From Anaerolineales bacterium (GTDB taxonomy: Bacteria > Chloroflexota > Anaerolineae > Anaerolineales > UBA6663), in NCBI GenBank assembly GCA_020850595.1, contig JADZEK010000138.1:1-64000 (forward strand): a DNA stretch of 64,000 bases. The letters are read 5' to 3'. Below, one piece after another: positions 58,401 through 64,000 of the stretch (the first letter of the stretch is position 1; every line of letters begins with the position of its first letter). The notes beneath the pieces were generated by a model. The model saw only the letters and a list, made by a program, of their open reading frames with translations. It made no database searches and was not told where the DNA came from. The position numbers and the translations under genes are program-made.

Positions 58401-61400
58401 GGCGGCGGCGAACACCCGGCCGGTGGCGTCGAACAGCGTTAGGTCGCCGCGCACCGCGCCCGCCGCCGGGTCACCGCTGAGGCGCGCATGGCACCAGACC
58501 TCCGCGCCCGCGGCCGGCGCGCCCGCGACCCACAGTGTGTCGAGCGCAGCCGGCAGGAACAGGCGGCCATCATTGGCCTGTGCCGGGAACGCCGCCGATA
58601 GACTCTGGAAGGCGCCGTCGAGCAGCGCCGGGTGCAGGCGATAGCGCGCAGCGTCGTCAGGCACGGTCAGGCGCGCCAGCGCTTCGCCCGCGCCCGCCCA
58701 CAGCTCGGCCACACGCTGGAAGGCCGGGCCATAGGGCAAGCCGCGCGCCGCCAGGCCCGCATAGAACGCGGCGGCGGGCTGCGCTGGGCCGAGGCGCGCT
58801 TGCAGCGTCGTGAGCGCCTCGGGCGCAGGCGGCTCATCGGCCGACGCGAGCCGCACGAAGCCTTGCGCGTGCTGCGTCCACTCAGCTTGATAATCACGCT
58901 GCGCGGCAACCTGGAAGGCGGCCCGCCCAGGCGCAAGCGCAGTCAGCACGAATTGGGTCGTTACCGGCGCGGCGGGGGGCAGCGGCAGCGTCTCCTGGAA
59001 CTGCGCCTGCTCCACCACCACGGGCTGAGCCTCGGCCAGGTGAGCGCCCGCGGCCAGCGCCATTTCGAGATAGGCCGCGGCCGGGAACAGCACCTGCACC
59101 TGTACGCGGTGGTCGCCCAGGTACGGCAGGGCCGCCAGCGTGAGCGTGTTCTGCCACACCTGTTGACGATCGGACGTAGCGAGGAGAATGCGACCGCCGA
59201 GCAATGGATGCGCGCCGGGAGCCATAACGAACGCGCCGCCTGGTGCGGCGGACTCGGGCGCGAGCCAGTAGCGCTCACGCTGCCAGGGGTAGGCGGGCAG
59301 CGTGACGAGCGGGCGCGACTCGGCGAACAGACCCGCCCAGTCCACGGCGAGACCGTGGGCGTACAGCCGCCCGAGGCCCGCGAGAAACGCGGGCCACTCC
59401 GGCGCACCGCGGCGCTGCGAGGCCACCAGCACCGGCGGGCGGCGGCCTTCCAGCGGCGGCAGTTGGCCCAGCGCGGGCAGCAGCACCGGGTGCGGCCCCA
59501 GTTCAATAAAGGCGCCCGCGCCCTCAGCCTGTAAGCGCGCCGCCACCGGCCCGAACAACACCGGCTGCCGCAGGTTGTCGGCCCAGTAGGCGGCGTCTAC
59601 CTCCGGGCCAGCCAGCCGCGCGCCGGTGACGGTGGAATACAGCGGCAGGCGCGCAGACTGCGGGCGCAGCTCGGCCAGCGCCGCCAGCAGCGGTTCACGC
59701 AGAGCATCCACCTGCGGGCTGTGCGAGGCCACATCCACCTGAATACGGCGGACAAATACGCTGCCGGCTTCCAGTTGGGCCAGTAGCGCCTCGACAGCGG
59801 CCGGCTCGCCCGAGAACACCACGCTGCGCGGCCCATTGACGGCCGCCAGCGCCACCTGGGCCTCGCGCCCGGCCAGCACGGCCTGCGCCTCCGCGGCCGT
59901 TAGTTCCACTGCCGCCATCAGGCCGTGCGAGCTGATCTGGCGCAGCAGGCGGCTGCGGATGCAGATCACCCGCGCGGCGTCCTCCAACGAAAGGGCACCG
60001 GCGATATGCGCGGCGGCGACCTCGCCCAGGCTGTGCCCGATGACGGCGCTCGGCGTGACGCCCTCCGCCTGCCACAGCGCGGCGAACGCCACCGACAGCG
60101 CAAACAACAGCGGCTGCACCACGTCAATCTCAGTCGGCGGCTCGTCGGCCAGCAGTTGCGCGGGCAAATCCCATTCCACGAAGGAGCGCAAGGCGCGGGC
60201 CGTGGCGTCTAGCGAACGGCGGAAGGCGGGCTGCGCCGCGTACAACTCCCGCGCCATGCCCAGCCACTGCCCGCCTTGGCCGGGGCAGACAAAGACCACG
60301 CCCGGCCCCGCCTCGGCCACGAGCGCCTGCCCGGCCTCCAGGCGCGGGTCTGGCTCGCCCGCCAGGAACGCGCCCAGGGCTTCGCGCGCGTCCGCGGGCG
60401 AAGCGGCCACCAGCGCGAGGCGCTGCTCCAGATGCGTTTGCCGGCGCGCGGCAGTGTAGGCCAGCGCGGCGAAGTCCACCGGCGCGGCGAGCAGGTCTTG
60501 CCAGCGGCGGGCTGTGGCGCGCAGGGCGTCGGGCGCGCGCGCCGAGAGCAGCAGGAGCTGTGGCTGTGGGTCCGCGGCGGCGGGCCTGGCCGGTGGATGG
60601 GCAACTTCTGCCAGGCCCGCCAGCACCGCGTGGGCGTTGGTGCCGCCAAAGCCAAATGAGCTGACGCCCGCCAGCGCGCGCTCGCCGGGGGCGGGCCAGG
60701 CTTCCAGTTGCGTCTGCACCCGCAGCGGCAGCGTTTCGAACGGGATGTGCGGGTTAGGCGTCTGGAAGTGCAGGCTGGGCGGCAGTTGGCGGTGGCGCAG
60801 GGCCAGCGCTACTTTAATGAGGCCCGCCATGCCCGCCGCGGCTTCCAGGTGGCCCACGTTGGTCTTCACCGAGCCGATTCGCAGCGGCGGGGCGGCGGCA
60901 GCAGCCGGGTCACTCTGGCGCACGGCGGCCAGCGCCTGGGCCTCAATCGGGTCTCCCAGCAGCGTGCCGGTGCCGTGCGCCTCCACATACGAGACGGCGC
61001 TTGGCGCGACGCCCGCGTCTTGATAGGCGGCGCGCAGCACTTCCTCTTGCGCGCGCGGGTTGGGGGCCATCAGGCCGTTTGTGCGGCCGTCCTGGTTGAC
61101 GGCCGTGCCGAGGATGACCGCGTAGATGCGGTCGCCATCGGCCTGGGCCTGGGCCAACGGCTTGAGCACCACCACGCCCACACCCTCGCTGCGCACGTAG
61201 CCGTCGGCGCGCGCATCGAAGGCTTTGCAGCGGCCGTCGGCGGCCATGGCCCCGGCTTCGTTGAAGTTCACCGTAACGGCGGGCGAGAGAATCAGGTTGG
61301 TCCCGGCCACCACGGCCAACTGCGTCTCACCCGCGCGCAGGGCGCGGACGGCCAGGTGCAGCGCCACCAGCGACGACGAACAGGCTGTGTCTACCGCCAC

Positions 61401-62201
61401 GCTCGGGCCGCGCCAATCGAAGAAGTAAGACAGGCGGTTGGCGGCGATGCTCAGCGCCGAACCGGTGCCGACGTAGCCGTTGATCTGGTCCAGGCGGCCC
61501 AACTGCGCCTGCCCATACTCGCTGCTGCTGATGCCCACATACGCGCCCACCGGCCGCCCGGCCAGCGTGCCCACGGGCAGGCCGGCGTCGGCCAGCGCTT
61601 CCCAGGTCACCTCCAGCAGCAGGCGCTGCTGTGGGTCCAGATGCGCGGCTTCCCGGCCGGAGATGCCGAAGAACCCAGCGTCAAATTCATCCACCCGGTC
61701 GAGGAACCCACCCCACCGGCCTAGCGGCTTCTTGCCCGCCAACTGGGCGGCCACCTGCGCTGCATCCCAGCGCCCCTCCGGCACGAGCCGGATGCAATCC
61801 TGCCCGGCCACGAGCGCCTGCCAGAAAGCCGCCGCGTCGTCCGCGCCAGGGAAGCGCGCCGCGAGGCCGATGATGGCGATGGGGGTGTTGGACGCAGGGG
61901 CGGCGGGTGCGGTCGCCGCGGCCGCCGGCTCCGGCGCGGCGAGCGGCTGCTTGAGCGTGGCGAGGTGGCCCGCCAGCGCGCGGATGGAGGGGTATTCGTA
62001 GAGCAGCACCGGGGAGAGCGTCAGGCCGAGCCACTCCTCCAGGTCGCCGGAGAGCATGACGACTTCACGCGAGGCGAGGCCTAACTGCTCAAACGGCGCG
62101 GTGGGGTCCAGCGCCGCCGGGTCGAGGGCAAAGTCGGCGGCGAGGTGGGCGATGATCCACGCCTCGATGGCCCCTTGGGAGAAGGGTGCGCCGGCTACCA
62201 T
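55431..62201 (-). CDS. modular type I PKS, loading ACP plus module 1 (ACP-KS-AT-DH-ER-KR-ACP)
   Basis: 2256 residues. Loading ACP about 5-90 (LGLASREVVMLSGDLEEWLG, Ser44), the kind that receives acyl chains from a FAAL. KS about 106-530: Cys274, His409, His451. AT about 634-930: GHSLGE (Ser724), VASHSP (824-829), methylmalonyl-like. DH about 995-1275: HRVQVQVLFP (His1031; Val at the Gly position), LLDGAFQ (Asp1195). ER about 1520-1836: GLNFLDLLAALG and SAASGTGLAAVQVAQ as the NADPH site. KR about 1855-2050: TGGLGAIG, LDD, FSSAAALIG, QGNYAAANA (Tyr2007). ACP about 2130-2205 (LGFDSL, Ser2167). C-terminal TQLSDDEVLRELMG. It would extend the loaded fatty acid by one fully reduced, probably methyl-branched unit. 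Its start overlaps the FAAL stop by 7 bases. Confidence 0.95.
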   Translation of the reverse strand: MVAGAPFSQGAIEAWIIAHLAADFALDPAALDPTAPFEQLGLASREVVMLSGDLEEWLGLTLSPVLLYEYPSIRALAGHLATLKQPLAAPEPAAAATAPAAPASNTPIAIIGLAARFPGADDAAAFWQALVAGQDCIRLVPEGRWDAAQVAAQLAGKKPLGRWGGFLDRVDEFDAGFFGISGREAAHLDPQQRLLLEVTWEALADAGLPVGTLAGRPVGAYVGISSSEYGQAQLGRLDQINGYVGTGSALSIAANRLSYFFDWRGPSVAVDTACSSSLVALHLAVRALRAGETQLAVVAGTNLILSPAVTVNFNEAGAMAADGRCKAFDARADGYVRSEGVGVVVLKPLAQAQADGDRIYAVILGTAVNQDGRTNGLMAPNPRAQEEVLRAAYQDAGVAPSAVSYVEAHGTGTLLGDPIEAQALAAVRQSDPAAAAAPPLRIGSVKTNVGHLEAAAGMAGLIKVALALRHRQLPPSLHFQTPNPHIPFETLPLRVQTQLEAWPAPGERALAGVSSFGFGGTNAHAVLAGLAEVAHPPARPAAADPQPQLLLLSARAPDALRATARRWQDLLAAPVDFAALAYTAARRQTHLEQRLALVAASPADAREALGAFLAGEPDPRLEAGQALVAEAGPGVVFVCPGQGGQWLGMARELYAAQPAFRRSLDATARALRSFVEWDLPAQLLADEPPTEIDVVQPLLFALSVAFAALWQAEGVTPSAVIGHSLGEVAAAHIAGALSLEDAARVICIRSRLLRQISSHGLMAAVELTAAEAQAVLAGREAQVALAAVNGPRSVVFSGEPAAVEALLAQLEAGSVFVRRIQVDVASHSPQVDALREPLLAALAELRPQSARLPLYSTVTGARLAGPEVDAAYWADNLRQPVLFGPVAARLQAEGAGAFIELGPHPVLLPALGQLPPLEGRRPPVLVASQRRGAPEWPAFLAGLGRLYAHGLAVDWAGLFAESRPLVTLPAYPWQRERYWLAPESAAPGGAFVMAPGAHPLLGGRILLATSDRQQVWQNTLTLAALPYLGDHRVQVQVLFPAAAYLEMALAAGAHLAEAQPVVVEQAQFQETLPLPPAAPVTTQFVLTALAPGRAAFQVAAQRDYQAEWTQHAQGFVRLASADEPPAPEALTTLQARLGPAQPAAAFYAGLAARGLPYGPAFQRVAELWAGAGEALARLTVPDDAARYRLHPALLDGAFQSLSAAFPAQANDGRLFLPAALDTLWVAGAPAAGAEVWCHARLSGDPAAGAVRGDLTLFDATGRVFAAATGLHLRAVGAAALTPEAQALSRWFYRVVWEDTPLPEPATPARAGTWLLFIQPETWSAALAERFRQAGRACVVVSPGAAFAQRAAAHYELSPAAPAHFRQLFAALEAGGQTIAGVVYGWRQSPEAADVAAAAEQATVGALHLAQVLAAAGVRTAPRLYLLTGGLAGAPLAGLAGTLLHEHPDLRPTTLRLDPAPDLEAAAALVAECLADTPEMQVALTGGRRAVARLLPFTPTAALAGPPAPPLTPGQPMRLRARRPGLLDSLALEPAERPTPAAGEVVIQVEAAGLNFLDLLAALGTRPDAPGAMPALGLECAGRVAAVGAGVTNLQVGDAVVALAPAAFATFAVTRAQLAARKPAALDWAAAATLPIAFLTAHYALHHVACLQRGERVLIHSAASGTGLAAVQVAQWLGAEVYATAGSAARREQLRALGIRHVFGSRTLAFAEEIRAATADEGIDVVLNSLAGEAIPAGLALLRPRGRFVELGKRDIYALRSVGLYALRRNLALAVVDLASLAAETPAFVGGLLAEVLALVEQGVFQPLPREAYALADAGAAFRRMAQAQHHGKVVLTPRAPSTARLRAPGRPLQVRPDGTYLITGGLGAIGRRLAAYLVEQGARHLLLVGRGAPSPEAQADVAALEAAGAAVHIAQADVASLSDLQTLLARFQPTGALPPLRGIFHAAGVLDDGVLLQQTAARFAGVFAPKVAGSWNLHQLSLGQPLEAFVLFSSAAALIGAPGQGNYAAANAFMDELAAWRQAQGLPALSVQWGPWAEIGLAARPDRAGRLSNRGFAAIQPDAGLRALHWALAETDPVLAVLPFDVRQWRQSFPQAAGLPLLAALAADHTPPPSGGQVRAALLAAGSAKEQRALLEAHLRREIAEVLRIPAGRIGPATALDSLGFDSLLALELRNRLELGLAVRLSATLIWNYPTVSALAGHLASVVLDPEPEPPTPESAPAVLGSAAPEAEAALLAEVTQLSDDEVLRELMGGDA

Positions 62202-63907
62202 CGCTCAAGGGTTTGGGCAAGGTAGGCCGCGCGGCAGGCGCGCCGCTGCACCTTGCCGCTGGAGGTCTTGGGTAGCGTGCGCGGCTTGATGAAAACGAGG
62301 TCGTCGAGGTGCAAGCCGTGCTGGGCCGCCAGCGCCGCGCGCACGGCCTGCGCCACGGCCAACGGGTCTACCGCGTCGGCGGCCTGCCGATGGCCGGGCA
62401 GCTCAACCGCCACCACCAGGCGCTCCTGCCCGTCGCGGTCTACCGAGAAAGCGATGGCCGTGTTGGGGCGCAGGGCCGGATGCGCGGCTTCGATGGTCTG
62501 CTCGAGGTCTTGCGGATAATGGTTGCCGCCGTCAATGATAATGAGGTCTTTCAAGCGGCCCGCGATGTAGAGTTGGCCGTCGTAAATAAAGCCGAGATCG
62601 CCGGTGCGCAGGTACGGCCCGGCGCCCGAGTCCGCCAGGCTGGCCTGAAAGGTCGCTGCGGTGTCCTCCGGCTGATCCCAATAGCCCGCCGCCACGTTCG
62701 CGCCGCGCACCCAGATCTCGCCCACTGCGTTGGGGGCGCAGGGCTGCCGCGTCTCTGGATGAACAATAGCGACCTCTTGATCGCCCAGATCAGTCGGGCC
62801 GCAAGCCGTGAGCGCGCGCGTCGGCGCGCCCGGCGCGGGCAGTTGCACCTGGTTCTGCTCGAACGCCGCCGCGTCCACCGCTAGCGTTACGGGCGGCTGT
62901 AAGCCGCTCATGGAGACGATCAGGGTGGCCTCGGCCAGCCCATAGCCGGGACGCATGGCTTCCGGCCGGAAGCCATACGGCGCAAAGGCCTCGGCAAAGG
63001 CGCGCAGCGTGGCGGGCCGCACCGGCTCGGCGGCGTTGGCGGCCACGCGCCAGCCGCGGAGGTCTAGCCCGGCGCAGGCTTCGGGCGTGGCCTTGCGCGC
63101 CGCCAGCGCGTAGGCGAAGTCGGGCGCGGCGGTGTAGTAACCGCCATGACGCGCCAACGCCTTGATCCAGCGCAGCGGGCGCTGCAAAAATGCCACGGGC
63201 GAGAGCAGGGTACAGCGGCAGCCCAGGTAGGCGGGCAAGACTACCTGGGTGAGCAGGCCCATGTCGTGAAACAGCGGCAGCCAGCCCACGCCGTTGGTGT
63301 CGCTGCTCAGGGCGGCGGCCTCGGCCAGCATGGCGCAGTTGGCGTCCAGGTTGCCGTGGGTCACCATGACGCCGCGCGGCGCGCCGGTGGAGCCGGAGGT
63401 GAACTGCAGGAAGGCCAGCGTGTCGGCCGCAGGCTTGGGCGGCCGCCAGCCGCCGGCCCAGGCCGGCTCGAGCGCATCGGTGGCCACCCAGCGGGGAGCC
63501 TTGAGGTCCGGGTAGGGCGTCGCCCACTTCTCCAGCAGCGGCAACAACTCGGCGGTGGTCAGGATGGCGCGGGCCTGGCTCGCCTTGGCGATCCCGGCGA
63601 TGCGCACCAGGAAACGTTCGACCAGCGGTTCGGGGACGGGCACCGCCACGACCCCGGCATACAGGCAGCCCAGGAACGCGCCGGCAAACGCCAGGCTGGT
63701 GGGGTAAACCAGCAGCGCGCGGTCGCCGGGGGCGAGCCGGCTTTGGAGATAGCCGGCCACGACGCGCGCTTGCGCGTCGGCCTCGCGGAACGTGAGGTGC
63801 GCTTCCTGCGCGCCGCCGTCCACCAGCAGCGTATAGGCTAAGCGGTCGGGGGATTGCTCGGCGCGCGCGGCCACGCGCTCCACCAAGCTGACCAGGGAAC
63901 GCGCCAT
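62195..63907 (-). CDS. fatty acyl-AMP ligase (FAAL), starter-unit loading
   Basis: A 570-residue adenylating enzyme. The P-loop-like motif QFTSGSTGAPRGVMVTHGNL, then GWLPLFHDMGL, YGLAEATLIVS, YLRTGDLGFIYDGQLYIAGR and NHYPQDLEQTIE are those of long-chain FAALs, which make acyl-adenylates and pass them to an ACP and not to CoA. The catalytic Lys is in LPKTSSGKVQRR. The next gene starts with a carrier domain and overlaps by 7 bases, so it should load a fatty acid on that ACP and prime the assembly line. Its ATG is separated from the upstream stop by a single base (TGAGATG). Confidence 0.95.
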   Translation of the reverse strand: MARSLVSLVERVAARAEQSPDRLAYTLLVDGGAQEAHLTFREADAQARVVAGYLQSRLAPGDRALLVYPTSLAFAGAFLGCLYAGVVAVPVPEPLVERFLVRIAGIAKASQARAILTTAELLPLLEKWATPYPDLKAPRWVATDALEPAWAGGWRPPKPAADTLAFLQFTSGSTGAPRGVMVTHGNLDANCAMLAEAAALSSDTNGVGWLPLFHDMGLLTQVVLPAYLGCRCTLLSPVAFLQRPLRWIKALARHGGYYTAAPDFAYALAARKATPEACAGLDLRGWRVAANAAEPVRPATLRAFAEAFAPYGFRPEAMRPGYGLAEATLIVSMSGLQPPVTLAVDAAAFEQNQVQLPAPGAPTRALTACGPTDLGDQEVAIVHPETRQPCAPNAVGEIWVRGANVAAGYWDQPEDTAATFQASLADSGAGPYLRTGDLGFIYDGQLYIAGRLKDLIIIDGGNHYPQDLEQTIEAAHPALRPNTAIAFSVDRDGQERLVVAVELPGHRQAADAVDPLAVAQAVRAALAAQHGLHLDDLVFIKPRTLPKTSSGKVQRRACRAAYLAQTLERW

Positions 63908-63908
63908 C

Positions 63909-64000
63909 TCAGGTTTTGGTATCGCGCTCGCGCAGCCGGAACAGGATGTGCCGGAGGTTAAGGATGACGATGACGAGCGCGGTTCCGAGATAAAACCAGT
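63909..64000 (-). CDS. C-terminal end of a membrane protein (partial, enters from right edge)
   Basis: The minus-strand frame is open from the window edge to a TGA at 63909-63911, encoding 29 residues: WFYLGTALVIVILNLRHIL followed by a basic tail FRLRERDTKT. One hydrophobic helix followed by Arg/Lys suggests the last membrane segment with a cytoplasmic tail. Its stop is one base from the FAAL start, so it belongs to the same operon. The family cannot be told from this fragment. Confidence 0.7.
   Translation of the reverse strand, partial: WFYLGTALVIVILNLRHILFRLRERDTKT

Noticed and set aside
55431..62201. PUFA synthase or heterocyst glycolipid synthase
   Set aside because: There is no tandem ACP array and no Hgl-type order; the FAAL-ACP start and collinear single modules indicate a modular PKS.

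Overview
The window is very GC-rich bacterial DNA, and nearly all of it is coding. The housekeeping genes look most like an uncultured Chloroflexota (Anaerolineae-type) genome. That guess rests on a transaldolase/phosphoglucose-isomerase fusion, an M32 carboxypeptidase, secreted proteins built of 'EYLVVW..DD...EIFGQRL' repeats, FHA-ABC fusions and UroD-like/corrinoid pairs. It is an inference from gene content; no rRNA is present to confirm it.

Left part (1-17,130): the 5' end of a secreted repeat protein runs off the left edge. It is followed by a histidine phosphatase, two small hypothetical genes, and a pentose-phosphate operon (transketolase, rpiB, tal-pgi) behind a recognisable promoter. 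Next come a UroD-like methyltransferase with its corrinoid protein, a HAD-like protein, an unknown protein, an M32 carboxypeptidase, an S9 peptidase with a perfect terminator hairpin, a vapBC toxin-antitoxin pair with a candidate operator, and a decayed gene fragment.

Right part (17,131-64,000): everything lies on the minus strand with gaps of 64 bases or less, or short overlaps, so it reads as one polyketide operon more than 46 kb long that enters from the right edge. In order of transcription it holds: the end of a membrane protein (partial); a fatty acyl-AMP ligase (FAAL); a first PKS protein (ACP-KS-AT-DH-ER-KR-ACP); five more single-module PKS proteins, all KS-AT-DH-KR-ACP; a SorC-like protein (decayed KS-AT-PCP-FkbM methyltransferase); a 3-hydroxyacyl-CoA dehydrogenase; a free ACP; an acyl-CoA dehydrogenase; an FkbH-type HAD/GNAT protein; and a large exporter-like protein with four FHA domains, an ABC ATPase and an ABC-2 permease.

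How it works together (inference): the FAAL activates a fatty acid and loads it on the N-terminal ACP of the first PKS. Six modules extend it, the first fully reducing and the next five of the alkene- or alcohol-forming type. FkbH, the dehydrogenases, a carrier protein and the FkbM domain supply methoxymalonyl-ACP to one or more modules. No thioesterase or reductase release domain is present in the window, so chain release must be encoded elsewhere or occur by an unusual route. The FHA-ABC protein is a candidate exporter. The most unusual points are the SorC-like protein with a fossil ketosynthase, the two competing carriers for the extender unit, two ATs with atypical specificity motifs, and several catalytic-residue substitutions in the KR, DH and AT domains.
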